A DNA stretch of 64,000 nt, taken from assembly GCA_029259605.1 (NCBI GenBank), contig JAJDEV010000107.1, positions 1 through 64,000 on the forward strand, read 5' to 3'. Position numbers and translations under genes: made by a program. The notes below the pieces were generated by a model, which saw nothing but the letters and a program-made list of their open reading frames with translations, was not told the origin of the DNA and did no database searches. This DNA comes from Planctomycetota bacterium (GTDB lineage: Bacteria; Planctomycetota; UBA1135; GCA-002686595). Positions 17,106 to 26,177 of the stretch are shown here, piece by piece. Position 1 is the first letter of the stretch. Each line of letters begins with the position of its first letter.

Positions 17106-18581
17106 ATGACCCTCAGGTCCCTTGCCAGGACAGCCGTTCTCGTTCTCGCGTTCGCCGGCGCGGCCGGCGCGCAAATCGCCGACTTCGAGACCCAGCGCGA
17201 GGAGGCCCAGTCGGCGCTCGTGACTCGCCTCCACGACTACGCCGACTGGTGCAAGGAGATGCGGCTCTTCCAGAGCCGCGAGTGCGCGTTCCTGAGGTTG
17301 ATCGAGCTCGACCCGGACGACGCGGTCGCGCGCAAAGGGCTCGGCTACTCGAAGAAGGGCGACGGAGTCTGGGTCCCGCCGAAGAAGCCGAAGGAGTACA
17401 AGGACTTCGACCGCGGCGGACTCGAGGAACAACCCGCACGTTTGGCCGCGGCGCTCGACCCCTATCTCGAAACGATGCGCGCGTTCCTCGCGGATCCGCA
17501 GCTCGCCGCCGACCAACGTTTGGTCGTGGTCCAGGGCATCCTCTTCGCGAACCCGGACGATCCGGAGATCCGCGCCGAACGCGGCGAAGTGCATGCGGGC
17601 GACCGGTGGGTTCTGGCGGAGACCGCGACGTCCCTACGACGCCGCGCGTCGCTCGCCGGGGAGGTCCGCGCTGCGCTGTCCTCGGACGAGGGCTTGGAGC
17701 CCGCGCAGGCCGACGAGCGCGAGGCCGCCTTCGGACTCGACTGGACCGCGGTCGTCGCGACGCCGGACGCGCGCGTGTGCGGAACCGTTCCGAGCGAGGA
17801 GGTGTGGAACGCAGCGCGCGTGCTCACCGCGACGATCCGCGTCTTCGGAGCCGCCCTCGGCGAAGCCGGCCTTCCGGAAGGGACGCTCGTCGTGCTGCTC
17901 CAAGGCCCGGACGATCGCAACGCGTTCCTGAACGGTCACGCCGGACTGGACGATGCGACGCGCGATGCGATGCGCAACGGCCCCGGGGGCTGGATCCCCG
18001 GAACGAACGAGGTCGCGTACTGGAGCGACGACCCGGTGAAGCGCATCGATGGGCTCGTGCGCATGGTCATCGCGTACCTCCTCGGCGACGGATTCGGCGT
18101 GACGACCGTGCACCACTGGATCCACGAGGGTTTCGGGCTGTACCTCACCGACGCACTCGTCGGAACGCACATGACCTGGTTCGTTTCGCCCGTGGACGAC
18201 ATCGGTGTGGGCTCGTTGCAGGAGGAGATGATCGAGTCGACCGATTGGCGGCGTCTCGCCTTCGATCGATTCCAGGATGCGGGGCATCCGCAATTCCGCG
18301 AGTTGCTCTCGAAGCCGCCCTCCGAGTACTTGGTCGCCGACGTGCTCTACACGTTCGTCGTCGCCGCGTTCCTGATCGAAGGGCGGCCGGAGGAGACGCG
18401 CGCGGTCCTCGAGGCGCTCGGGAAGGGCGGGGAGTCCCCCGAGGTGTTGCCCGCGGAGATCGGATATCGGCTCGGCGACATCGATGCGCGCATCATGCGT
18501 TGGCTCGACGAGACGACGGCGGTCGCGAAGGGGGAGCTGATCGTGGCGGACGCCTCCGCGCCCGCGCCCGAGGACGACTAG
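17106..18581 (+). CDS. Secreted gluzincin-like protein, zinc site apparently incomplete
   Basis: 491-aa protein with a clean signal peptide (TAVLVLAFAGAAGA, cleavage before QIADFE) and a good Shine-Dalgarno AGGGAGAG before ATG 17106. Around residues 335-350 it has HHWIHEGFGLYLTDALVG, which resembles the W-x-x-EG-x-x-Y segment that follows the HExxH helix in peptidase MA/DUF1570-type proteins. The helix where HExxH would be expected reads VRMVIAYLLGDG, without histidines, so activity is doubtful. The N-terminal part (residues about 30-160) has TPR-like spacing and an LGYSKKGDGVW motif often seen in planctomycete secreted proteins. Its TAG stop is the first three bases of a family A repeat after the C. 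Confidence 0.6.
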   Translation: MTLRSLARTAVLVLAFAGAAGAQIADFETQREEAQSALVTRLHDYADWCKEMRLFQSRECAFLRLIELDPDDAVARKGLGYSKKGDGVWVPPKKPKEYKDFDRGGLEEQPARLAAALDPYLETMRAFLADPQLAADQRLVVVQGILFANPDDPEIRAERGEVHAGDRWVLAETATSLRRRASLAGEVRAALSSDEGLEPAQADEREAAFGLDWTAVVATPDARVCGTVPSEEVWNAARVLTATIRVFGAALGEAGLPEGTLVVLLQGPDDRNAFLNGHAGLDDATRDAMRNGPGGWIPGTNEVAYWSDDPVKRIDGLVRMVIAYLLGDGFGVTTVHHWIHEGFGLYLTDALVGTHMTWFVSPVDDIGVGSLQEEMIESTDWRRLAFDRFQDAGHPQFRELLSKPPSEYLVADVLYTFVVAAFLIEGRPEETRAVLEALGKGGESPEVLPAEIGYRLGDIDARIMRWLDETTAVAKGELIVADASAPAPEDD

Positions 18582-18779
18582 CCCGGATCATTCATGAGCA
18601 TGCACGCCAAGAGCTGCAATCGACCGGCTACGCCGGTCTCTCGGCCCTTGCCGGCACTTTGCGAACGTCGGCGTCCTCGACGACCTGACAAGGTCGCCTC
18701 CGGGGCCACCGCCCGCAAAGCACCGGCAGGAACCGAGTTGCAGCTACTGCCGCACATCCTCATGAATCATCCGGGCTAG
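18578..18779 (+). repeat. Family A palindromic repeat, complete copy
   Basis: A 202-bp element bounded by CTAG on both sides. The left end TAGCCCGGATCATTCATGAG and the right end CTCATGAATCATCCGGGCTA are inverted repeats of 20 bp with one mismatch. Inside, AGCTGCAA and GCCGGCACTTTGC on the left pair with GCAAAGCACCGGC and TTGCAGCT on the right. The left arm carries an extra small hairpin (ACCGGCTACGCCGGT). The middle has GACGACCTGACAAGGTCGCC, related to the middle of the copies at 60513 and 62458. The first TAG is the stop codon of the upstream gene. Confidence 0.88.
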
Positions 18780-18853
18780 GGCGCGGCTGCTACCATGGCG
18801 TTTGACTCGCCGAGCTTCCGCGCCCGTACGCGGTGTCCCCATCGATCCCACGC

Positions 18854-20050
18854 ATGGACCCCAAGACTTCCGCCGATCCGTTCCGACCGTCGCGCGCGGA
18901 TCGTTTCTCGTTCGGACTGTGGACCGTAGGCAACCCGGGCCGCGACCCGTTCGGCGAGGCCACGCGCGCGCGCCTCGATCCGAACCACATCGTGCGCAAG
19001 CTCGCCGAGTGCGGCGCGTGGGGCGTCAACCTGCACGACAACGATCTGGTGCCGTTCGGCGCGAGCGCGACGGACCGCGACCGAATCGTGGCCGAGTTCA
19101 AGGCGACGCTCGAGGATTGCGGGATGGTCGTGCCGATGGCGACGACGAACCTCTTTACGCACCCCGTGTTCAAGGACGGCGCGTTCACCTCGAACGACGC
19201 GCGTGTGCGCGCGTTCGCCGTGCAGAAGACGATGGCGGCCATCGATCTGGGCGTCGAGCTCGGCGCGCGCACGCATGTGTTCTGGGGCGGGCGCGAGGGG
19301 ACGGAGGCGGACGCGTGCCGCGATCCGCGCGACGGACTGAAGCGCTTCCGCGACGCGCTGAACATCCTGACGGGCTACGTCAGGGATCAGGGCTACGACC
19401 TGCGCTTCGCGCTCGAGGCGAAGCCGAACGAACCGCGCGGCGACATCTATCTCTCGACGACAGGGCACATGCTGCACTTCATCGAGACGCTCGACGACGC
19501 GGAGATGGTCGGCGTGAATCCCGAGGTGGCGCACGAGACGATGGCCGGTCTGTCGTTCGTGCACGGCGTCGCCCAAGCGATGGACGCGGGCAAGCTCTTC
19601 CACATCGACCTGAACGCACAGCGCATCGGGCGCTACGACCAGGACCTGCGCTTCGGATCCGAGGACATGAAGCAGGCCTTCCTGCTTGTTCGTTTGCTCG
19701 AAGGCGTCAACGGCTACGCGGCGTACGACGGGCCGCTGCACTTCGACGCGCACGCCTATCGGACCGAGGACGAGGCCGGCGTTTGGGAGTTCGCGGTGGG
19801 TTGCATGCGCACGTACAAGATCCTCGCCGCACGCGCGAGGGCGTTCGATGCGGATCCCGACGTGCGCGAGATCCTCGATACGGAGAGCGACGCCGAAGCC
19901 GAGCGCCTTGTGAGCGGCGGCTTCGACGCGGAGCGCGTGCGCGAGCTGCGCGCGCGCACTTTCGACCCGGACGCGCTCGCCGCGCCGGGGCTGCGCTACG
20001 AACGCCTCGACCAGCTGATGACCGAGCACCTCCTCGGAGTGCGTGGGTGA
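18854..20050 (+). CDS. xylA: Xylose isomerase
   Basis: 398-aa class I xylose isomerase of the short, actinomycete-like type, converting D-xylose to D-xylulose with two divalent metals. Visible active-site stretches are [26 protein letters not shown] (metal glutamate and lysine), [11 protein letters not shown], and [19 protein letters not shown] carrying the metal-binding aspartates. A GTG at 18833 would add seven residues; ATG 18854 is preferred because it fits the family length. The stop overlaps the xylulokinase start (GTGA), so the two genes form a xylose-utilisation pair. No transporter or xylose regulator is present in the window. Confidence 0.94.
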   Translation: MDPKTSADPFRPSRADRFSFGLWTVGNPGRDPFGEATRARLDPNHIVRKLAECGAWGVNLHDNDLVPFGASATDRDRIVAEFKATLEDCGMVVPMATTNLFTHPVFKDGAFTSNDARVRAFAVQKTMAAIDLGVELGARTHVFWGGREGTEADACRDPRDGLKRFRDALNILTGYVRDQGYDLRFALEAKPNEPRGDIYLSTTGHMLHFIETLDDAEMVGVNPEVAHETMAGLSFVHGVAQAMDAGKLFHIDLNAQRIGRYDQDLRFGSEDMKQAFLLVRLLEGVNGYAAYDGPLHFDAHAYRTEDEAGVWEFAVGCMRTYKILAARARAFDADPDVREILDTESDAEAERLVSGGFDAERVRELRARTFDPDALAAPGLRYERLDQLMTEHLLGVRG

Positions 20051-21537
20051 GCCGGTTCCTCGGGCTCGACGTCGGAACCCAGGGGACGAAGGGGCTGCTC
20101 ATCGACCTCGAGCGCGGCGAAGTCGTAGCGCGTGCGTCCGCTTCGTACGGGTTGATCGAAGGCTTGCCGGTCGGCGCGGCCGAGCAAGCACCCGAGACGT
20201 GGTGGCGCGCGGTTCGTGACGTGGTGCACGCGCTCGTCGCGACCGCGGGCGCCGACGCGGAACCGATCGCCGGCATCGGTGTGTCGGGACAACAACACGG
20301 CTTCGTCGCGCTCGACGCCGAGCGCGAAGTGCTGCGACCCGCCAAGCTGTGGTGCGACACGTCGACGGCGAAGGAGGCACAGGAGCTATCCGATGCGCTC
20401 GGGCGGTCCGTGCCCGCCGGCTTCACCGCGTCGAAGATCCTCTGGATGAAGCGTTACGAGCCTGAGCGCTTCGCACGCCTGCGCCACGTGCTCCTGCCGC
20501 ACGATTGGATCGACTTGCGGTTGACGGGCGAGCTGTGGGCCGAGTGCGGCGACGCGTCGGGTACGGGCTTCTTCGATGGCGCGGCGCGCGACTACGACCG
20601 CGCGTCGATGGAGGCCATCGACCCATCGCTCGCCGGTTGGATGCCCACGCTCGTCGCGCCGAACGCGCCGGCGTCGACGCTATCGACCGATGCCGCTGCG
20701 GACCTCGGCTTGCCCGCGGGCATTCCGGTCGCGCCCGGCGGCGGCGACAACATGATGAGTGCGATCGGCAGCGGCGCGGTGCGCTCCGGCGAATACGTCG
20801 TGTCGCTCGGAACCTCGGGCACGGTGTTCACGCACTCGTCCGACCCGATCGAGAGCGACGGCCTCATCGCGCCGTTCTGCGACTCGACGGGCGGCTGGCT
20901 CCCGCTCCTCTGCGTGATGAACGCGACCGGCGTGACCGAGGAGGTGCGGCGCGCGTTCGATGCGGATGTCGACGGCTTGACGCAGGCGGCGCGCGACGTG
21001 TCCGCGGGATGCGACGGGCTGTTGTTCGTGCCGTACCTCGCCGGCGAGCGCGTTCCGGACTTGCCCGACGCGACGGGTACGCTGCTCGGAATCCGTTCCG
21101 GCAGCCTCTCGCCCGCGCGCCTCTTCCGCGCGGCGCTCGAGGGCACGAGCCTCAACATCGCGTGGGGCATCGAGCGCATGCGCGCGCTCGGGCTCGAGCC
21201 GGACGCGGTGCGCGTCGTCGGCGGCGGTGCGCGTAACGAGCTGTGGTGCCAGATCCTCGCGGCGCTCCTCGACGTGCACGTCCAGCGCTCGGGCGAACCC
21301 GAAGCGGCGGCGCTCGGTGCGGCGCTGCAAGCCGCGTGGGTCGTGACGGCGCCCGGCGGCAGCCGCGAGCAGCTGATCGAACTCAGCGCCCCGTTCGTCG
21401 CGCACAGCGGTCGGTTGATCGCGCCGGACGAGCTCGGCGGCGACGCGCGCCCGACGTACCGCGCGCTCGCGGAGCGCTTTCCGCGCGAGGTCGCGCGCCT
21501 CTATCCGGCGGACGAACGACGCGCGTCGCGCAGGTAG
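20047..21537 (+). CDS. xylB: Xylulokinase
   Basis: 496-aa FGGY-family sugar kinase that phosphorylates D-xylulose to xylulose 5-phosphate for the pentose phosphate pathway. N-terminal ATPase fold [17 protein letters not shown], the xylulokinase-type [13 protein letters not shown], the [14 protein letters not shown] block, the second phosphate loop [10 protein letters not shown], and [13 protein letters not shown] near the C-terminus support the assignment. The start is GTG 20047, overlapping the xylA stop as GTGA; the frame is open upstream over xylA but lacks homology there. Coupling to xylA makes xylulose the most likely substrate. Confidence 0.93.
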   Translation: MSRFLGLDVGTQGTKGLLIDLERGEVVARASASYGLIEGLPVGAAEQAPETWWRAVRDVVHALVATAGADAEPIAGIGVSGQQHGFVALDAEREVLRPAKLWCDTSTAKEAQELSDALGRSVPAGFTASKILWMKRYEPERFARLRHVLLPHDWIDLRLTGELWAECGDASGTGFFDGAARDYDRASMEAIDPSLAGWMPTLVAPNAPASTLSTDAAADLGLPAGIPVAPGGGDNMMSAIGSGAVRSGEYVVSLGTSGTVFTHSSDPIESDGLIAPFCDSTGGWLPLLCVMNATGVTEEVRRAFDADVDGLTQAARDVSAGCDGLLFVPYLAGERVPDLPDATGTLLGIRSGSLSPARLFRAALEGTSLNIAWGIERMRALGLEPDAVRVVGGGARNELWCQILAALLDVHVQRSGEPEAAALGAALQAAWVVTAPGGSREQLIELSAPFVAHSGRLIAPDELGGDARPTYRALAERFPREVARLYPADERRASRR

Positions 21538-21693
21538 CGCGCGAGATCCTCGAATCGGTTCTCTGTCCACGTGTCGCGGCGGTTGTGCACCCGTCCTGAC
21601 GCCCGGCGCGCGCGGCGCACTCGCGCGCGAGTCGACGACGGATCGCGCACCGTTCTTGCCGCGGGGATCCGCCTCGGCTACGACATCGACGCG

Positions 21694-22581
21694 ATGTCTT
21701 CCCCGCGTCTCGGAATCGGTCTGCCCGTACGCAACGGCGAGCGCTTCCTGCGGGATGCGCTCGACGCGCTGCTCGCGCAGACGTTCGGCGACTTCGAGCT
21801 GGTCGTTTGCGACAACGCGTCGGACGACGCGACCGAGGAGATCGCGCGCGATTACGCGAAGCGTGATGCGCGCGTGCGCTACCACCGGGCGGAGGAGAAC
21901 GCGGGTGCGGCGGCGAACTTCAACCGCGCGTTCGAACTCACGCAGGGCGAGTTCTTCAAGTGGGTGGCACACGACGACGTGCACGAGCCGGAGTATCTCG
22001 AGGCGTGCATCGGCGTGCTCGATGCGCAGCCCGACGTCGTGCTCTGCCACTCGCTCGTGCGCTTCATCGACGAGCAGGGCGCCGTCGTGTCCGATCACGA
22101 GCCGCGCTTGCATGCGCTCGACTCGCCGCGGCGCATCGAGCGCTTCCGCGACCTCACGCGCATCGGGCACTGGTGCTTCGACGTCTTCGGCGTCATGCGC
22201 CGCGACGTCGCCGCGCGCACGCCGCGGATCGCGCCGTACGCCGGGTCCGATCGCAACCTGCTGGTCGAGCTCGGCCTCCACGGTCGGCTGTTCCGCGTTC
22301 CGCGCCCGCTCTTCCTCTCGCGCGACCACGGCGCGCGGTCGATCCGCAGCATGACGCACCTGCGCGATCGCACGCCGTGGTTCGACCCCGCTGCGAGCGG
22401 GCGGCGCGTGTATCCGCACTGGCGTCATCTGGTCGAGTATCACCGCTCGTTGAAGCGCGCCGGCGTGCCGTTCTTCGAGCGCGCGCGCTGCAACGTCGCG
22501 CTGCTCTCCTGGATGCGGCACCATCGCAGGTACTTGCTCGATGACCTGCGTTCCCACGCGGGCGGCGGCGCCCCCTCGTGA
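21694..22581 (+). CDS. Glycosyltransferase family 2
   Basis: 295-aa GT-A fold transferase. The N-terminus GIGLPVRNGERFLRDALDAL and ELVVCDNASDD are the nucleotide-sugar binding half. WVAHDDVHEPEYLEAC supplies the DxD-type metal site, here HDD. The C-terminal part contains MRRDVAARTPRIAPYAGSDR and LSRDHGARS. ATG 21694 is chosen over an upstream frame extension without homology. The stop overlaps the start of a second GT2 gene (TGATG). Such pairs usually act on polysaccharide or O-antigen assembly in the cytoplasm; donor and acceptor are not predictable. Confidence 0.85.
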   Translation: MSSPRLGIGLPVRNGERFLRDALDALLAQTFGDFELVVCDNASDDATEEIARDYAKRDARVRYHRAEENAGAAANFNRAFELTQGEFFKWVAHDDVHEPEYLEACIGVLDAQPDVVLCHSLVRFIDEQGAVVSDHEPRLHALDSPRRIERFRDLTRIGHWCFDVFGVMRRDVAARTPRIAPYAGSDRNLLVELGLHGRLFRVPRPLFLSRDHGARSIRSMTHLRDRTPWFDPAASGRRVYPHWRHLVEYHRSLKRAGVPFFERARCNVALLSWMRHHRRYLLDDLRSHAGGGAPS

Positions 22582-23519
22582 TGGAACGCTCGGAACTCAC
22601 GGTCGTGATCCCGACCTTTCGACGCGCGGCTTCGCTGCGGCGCGTGCTGGAGGGGCTCCGCGCGCAACAGGACGCGCCGCCCTTCGATGTCATCGTGGTC
22701 GACAACGCCGAGTGCGAGGAGACGCGCGAGGTGTGTGAAGCGGCGACCGAGCTCGCGCTGCGCTTCGCCGTCGAGCGCGGTCCCGGCAAGAACCGCGCGT
22801 TGAACCGCGCGCTCACCGAGGACCCGCTCGCGCCGCTCGTCGTCTTCACCGACGACGACGTCGACCCGGATCCGAAGTGGCTCGCCGAGGTGCGCGCGTG
22901 TGCCGAGCGTTGGCCGAACGCGTCGGTCTTCGGCGGTCGCATCGACGTCGTCTGGCCCGATGGGGGACCGCCGGCGTGGGCGCGCGACGCGCGCGTGCAG
23001 GAGCTGGGCTTCACGGCGCACGCACCGCTCGAAGCCGAGGGCCCGTATCCGGAGGGGCGCGTCCCGTTCGGCCCGAACTTCTGGATGCGGCGTCAGCTGA
23101 TCGAGGCCGGCCATCGCTTCAACGAGCGCATCGGTCCGAACCCGGACGATCGCATCCTCGGCGACGAGACGCAGTTCCTGCGCGGCTTGCGGCGCGGCGG
23201 GCAGCGCTTCGTTTACAACCCGGCCGCGATCGTCGGGCACCGCGTGACGCGCGAGTCGGTCGCGCCGGGCGTCGTGCGGCGCCGCGCCTACGACCAGGGC
23301 CGTGGCATTCCGCACGAGCGCGGCCTTCCGCGCCGCGACTTGCTCGCCCGTTCGCCGCTGCTCTGGCGCACGTTGCGTCACGCGCTCGTTTTGCGCGACC
23401 GTGCGCGCGCAGCGTCCGCGCGTTGCTTGCCCGGAGTCGCGCCGAGCCTCAATCCGCTGCGCGCGCTCGGTTTCAACCAGGAGAGCCTGCGGCTCGCGCG
23501 CGAGCGCGCACAGGACTGA
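22581..23519 (+). CDS. Glycosyltransferase family 2
   Basis: 312-aa GT2 protein. VVIPTFRRAASLRRVLEGL and VIVVDNAECEET form the N-terminal half, and VFTDDDVDPDPKWLAEV holds the metal-binding DDD. FGPNFWMRRQLIEAGHRFNE and GDETQFLRGLRRGG match the second conserved block with the ED/DE catalytic pair. It is coupled to the upstream GT2 gene by a one-base overlap of stop and start. It converges with the serine hydrolase gene with 6 bp between stops. It is probably part of a surface glycan route together with its neighbour. Confidence 0.87.
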   Translation: MERSELTVVIPTFRRAASLRRVLEGLRAQQDAPPFDVIVVDNAECEETREVCEAATELALRFAVERGPGKNRALNRALTEDPLAPLVVFTDDDVDPDPKWLAEVRACAERWPNASVFGGRIDVVWPDGGPPAWARDARVQELGFTAHAPLEAEGPYPEGRVPFGPNFWMRRQLIEAGHRFNERIGPNPDDRILGDETQFLRGLRRGGQRFVYNPAAIVGHRVTRESVAPGVVRRRAYDQGRGIPHERGLPRRDLLARSPLLWRTLRHALVLRDRARAASARCLPGVAPSLNPLRALGFNQESLRLARERAQD

Positions 23520-23525
23520 ACCCGA

Positions 23526-24596
23526 CTACTCCGCGTCGTCGTAGCTCGGATAGTCGAGGTGGTCGAGCGACGGATGCACGTCGTTCCCCGTTGCCACGCC
23601 GACCACGTCGCGCAGGAAGCGCATGCCGTTGTCGCTGTTCGCGAAGTAGACCGCGGCGAAGTCCCGTTCCGGAACCGCGATCGCGAAGGCGCGATAGCCC
23701 GAGTTGTGACCCCAGTGCCAGAACGCGGCGCCGTCGCCCGACGCCTCGAGCCCGACGCCGAGCCCCCAGGCGACGCCCGGCGACACGTCGATCTGGCGCG
23801 TGAGGAGCGCGGCGTGCGTCGCGTCCTTCAGTCGCGCGCCGCGCAGGAGCGCCGCGAGGAAGCGCGCGTAGTCCGAAGCCGTGGTGAGCAGGCTGTACGC
23901 CGCGTTCGGAACCTGGAGCTGCCGGATCTCGCGGTTTGCGCCGGCCTCGTCGTGCGGAAGCGCGACGTTCTGCGCGAACTCGGGCCTCCAGACAAAGCTC
24001 GACCGCGTCATCCCGAGCGGTTCGAAGACGAGGTCCTGCGCGAGTCCCTGGAGCGTGTCGCCGACGAGCGTTTCGACGACGTGCTGCAACAGCACGAAGC
24101 CCTCGCCCGAGTACCGCCACGCCTGGCCCGGATCCGCCGCGAACTCGAGCGCGCCGCCGCTCGGGCGCCAGTTCGGGAGCCCGGTCGAGTGCGAAAGCAC
24201 CATGCGCGCCGTCAGCTGCGCGTGGCGCGGATCGCTCGCGATGTCGTCGAGCGGCGCGTATTCGACCAGCGCCGTGTCGAGCTCGAGCACGCCCTCGTCG
24301 ACCAGCTGCAATACGGTGTACGCGAACACCGGCTTGCTGAGCGATGCGGCTTCGAACACGGTGTCCGCGTCGACCGCGCCGTCGGCGGACGCATTGCGCT
24401 TGCCGATCGCCGCCTGCCACACGACACCCTCGGCGTTCGCGAGCGCGATCGACACGCCGGGCACGCGCGCGCGCTCGGCCATGCGCGGCAGGTCCTCCGC
24501 GAGCTTCGCCCCGCGGGCGGCGAGGTCATCGCTCGCGCCGTTCGCAGCCGCGCAAAGGAACAGAGTGGCGAGCAGCACGGGCGTGGTGGTTTGCAT
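23526..24596 (-). CDS. Secreted serine hydrolase, class C beta-lactamase-like fold
   Basis: 356-aa protein with a signal peptide (PVLLATLFLCAAANGA). The SxxK nucleophile motif is ASLSKPV (about residue 90). The second motif is YSGEGF where YxN is expected, so the asparagine is replaced, and the third is HWGHNSGYRA in place of KTG. This is the pattern of broad-specificity esterases/D-aminopeptidases and LACTB-like proteins more than of true beta-lactamases. It should act in the periplasm. It is followed on the same strand by nothing close, and preceded by tesA 79 bp upstream, so the two may be cotranscribed. Confidence 0.82.
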   Translation of the reverse strand: MQTTTPVLLATLFLCAAANGASDDLAARGAKLAEDLPRMAERARVPGVSIALANAEGVVWQAAIGKRNASADGAVDADTVFEAASLSKPVFAYTVLQLVDEGVLELDTALVEYAPLDDIASDPRHAQLTARMVLSHSTGLPNWRPSGGALEFAADPGQAWRYSGEGFVLLQHVVETLVGDTLQGLAQDLVFEPLGMTRSSFVWRPEFAQNVALPHDEAGANREIRQLQVPNAAYSLLTTASDYARFLAALLRGARLKDATHAALLTRQIDVSPGVAWGLGVGLEASGDGAAFWHWGHNSGYRAFAIAVPERDFAAVYFANSDNGMRFLRDVVGVATGNDVHPSLDHLDYPSYDDAE

Positions 24597-24675
24597 GCGG
24601 TGTTCGTGGTGGCGAGGACGGGACGCGTGACCGAGCGGCGCGCGCGCGCGGAAAGCTCCGCGCTTGACCGATCCG

Positions 24676-25422
24676 TTACCGCGAAGTCGCGGCGGCTTCG
24701 GCGCCGAGGAGCTCGCGGAACACCGGCACGAGGTTCGCCGCCGCGCGTTCGTGCCCCTCGGTCGTCGGATGAATGCCGTCGGGCAGGTTGAGTTCGGCCA
24801 CGCCGGCGACGCCGTCGAGGAAGAACGGGACGAAGGGCAGTTCGTGGCGTGCGGCGACGCTCGCGAAGGCGGCCTCGAAGGCCGAGGTGTACTCCGCGCC
24901 GTAGTTCGGCGGGAGCTTCATGCCGAGCAGCACGACGCGCGCGCCCTTGGCCTGCGCGCGCTCGACGATCGCGTTCAGGTTGGCTTCGATCGACTCGACC
25001 GGCACGCCGCGCAGGCCGTCGTTGCCGCCGAGCTCGACGACCACCCAGTCGGGCGAGCGCTCGAGCAGCCAGTCGATGCGCCGCAACCCGCCGGCGGTCG
25101 TGTCGCCGCTCGAACCGGCGTTCAGGAGCCGGAACGGGACGCCCTCGTCCGCGAGCGCGCGCTGCAGCACGGCCGGGAACGCCTCGTCCGATGGGAGGTG
25201 CAGGCCGGCGGACAGGCTGTCGCCGAGAAAGAGCACGAGCGGTCCGGCCTCCGCGTCGCGCGCGGGCTCCGGCGCACGCTTCGCGCTCGCTGCGCCGCGC
25301 GGCGCGGGCGCATCGCGCGGCTCGTCGGGTGCGTCTCCGCAAGCGGCGAACGCGACGAGCGCACAGAGGCAGCCCACGACCAGCGTCGGACGGGCGCGCG
25401 GAGATGTCGTGAGTTCAACCAC
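24676..25422 (-). CDS. tesA: SGNH-family arylesterase/lysophospholipase, TesA-like
   Basis: 248-aa SGNH hydrolase with block I FLGDSLSAG (nucleophile Ser), block II NAGSSGDTTAGG (Gly), block III ELGGNDGLRG (Asn) and block V DGIHPTTEGH (Asp, His), so the catalytic set is complete. An N-terminal hydrophobic stretch ending ALVAFAACGD suggests a lipoprotein or secreted protein. GTG 25422 is the furthest start and lies inside a solo family B repeat end. The gene is divergent from ybbA-ybbP, as tesA is in E. coli. It probably hydrolyses acyl esters or thioesters in the periplasm. Confidence 0.88.
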   Translation of the reverse strand: MVELTTSPRARPTLVVGCLCALVAFAACGDAPDEPRDAPAPRGAASAKRAPEPARDAEAGPLVLFLGDSLSAGLHLPSDEAFPAVLQRALADEGVPFRLLNAGSSGDTTAGGLRRIDWLLERSPDWVVVELGGNDGLRGVPVESIEANLNAIVERAQAKGARVVLLGMKLPPNYGAEYTSAFEAAFASVAARHELPFVPFFLDGVAGVAELNLPDGIHPTTEGHERAAANLVPVFRELLGAEAAATSR

Positions 25423-25433
25423 CGCCTGCTAGG
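25403..25433 (+). repeat. Solo end of family B repeat
   Basis: The 31 bases ending CACCGCCTGCTAG match the right end of the 166-bp family B elements at 33092 and 34984, with a few changes. No left end is found nearby. It overlaps the proposed GTG start of tesA, and is followed by an alternating GC run at about 25443-25459 before ybbA. It could be a decayed element that now forms part of the tesA 5' region. Confidence 0.6.
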
Positions 25434-25486
25434 GTACGTCGAGCGCGCGCGCGCGCGCAGCCCCGCTCCGGAGAGAGTACGCAACG

Positions 25487-26164
25487 ATGACGAGTCGAAG
25501 AGTGGAGTGCCGCGGCGTCGGCAAGGTGCTGCCGTCGGGAGGCGAGCAGCTCACGATCCTGCGCGACATCGATCTCGCGATCGACGCCGGCGAGTCCGTG
25601 GCGATCCTCGGCCCGTCGGGCAGCGGCAAGTCGACGCTGCTCGGACTGCTCGCCGGACTCGATCGGCCGACGACGGGCAGCGTGCTGCTCGACGGCGAGG
25701 CGCTCGAGGACAAGGACGAGGACGAGCTCGCGCTGCTCCGCCGCGGCAAGGTCGGCTTCGTGTTCCAGGCCTTCCACCTGTTCGCGAACCTCACCGCGCA
25801 CGAAAACATCCGCGTCCCGCTCGACCTGACCGGCGTCGACGGGTCGGCCGAGCGTGCGACCGAGCTGCTCGAGCGCGTCGGCCTCGCCGCGCGTGCGCAC
25901 CACTATCCGTCGCAGCTCTCCGGCGGCGAGATGCAGCGCGTCGCGCTCGCGCGCGCCTTCGGTCCGAACCCGTCGCTGCTGCTCGCGGACGAGCCCACGG
26001 GCAACCTCGACAGCAAGACGGGCGAGCGCGTGCTCGAGCTCTTGGTCGAGATGCGCGAGCGCGAGAACACGACGCTCGTGCTCGTGACGCACGACCCCGC
26101 GGTGGCCGCTCGCGCCGAGCGCCGCATCGTGCTCGAGGCCGGCGCGATCGTCAGCGAATCGTGA
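25487..26164 (+). CDS. ybbA: ABC transporter ATP-binding protein, YbbA/LolD type
   Basis: 225-aa ATPase of the MacB/LolD/YbbA group: Walker A GPSGSGKST, the group-specific VGFVFQAFHLFANLTAHEN, signature LSGGEMQRVALARAF, Walker B LLLADEPTGNLDS and the VTHD switch. All catalytic residues are present. A good Shine-Dalgarno GGAGAGAG precedes ATG 25487. The permease gene follows after 13 bp. With TesA divergent on the other side, this matches the E. coli tesA/ybbA/ybbP locus. These type VII-like transporters couple ATP use to periplasmic work, here perhaps on lipids or esters. Confidence 0.9.
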   Translation: MTSRRVECRGVGKVLPSGGEQLTILRDIDLAIDAGESVAILGPSGSGKSTLLGLLAGLDRPTTGSVLLDGEALEDKDEDELALLRRGKVGFVFQAFHLFANLTAHENIRVPLDLTGVDGSAERATELLERVGLAARAHHYPSQLSGGEMQRVALARAFGPNPSLLLADEPTGNLDSKTGERVLELLVEMRERENTTLVLVTHDPAVAARAERRIVLEAGAIVSES

Positions 26165-26177
26165 GCGCGTCGTCCCG

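Noticed and set aside
23526-24596. Antibiotic-resistance beta-lactamase
   Set aside because: The second and third motifs (YSG, HWG) differ from YxN and KTG, so it is better described as a general serine hydrolase; resistance cannot be claimed.
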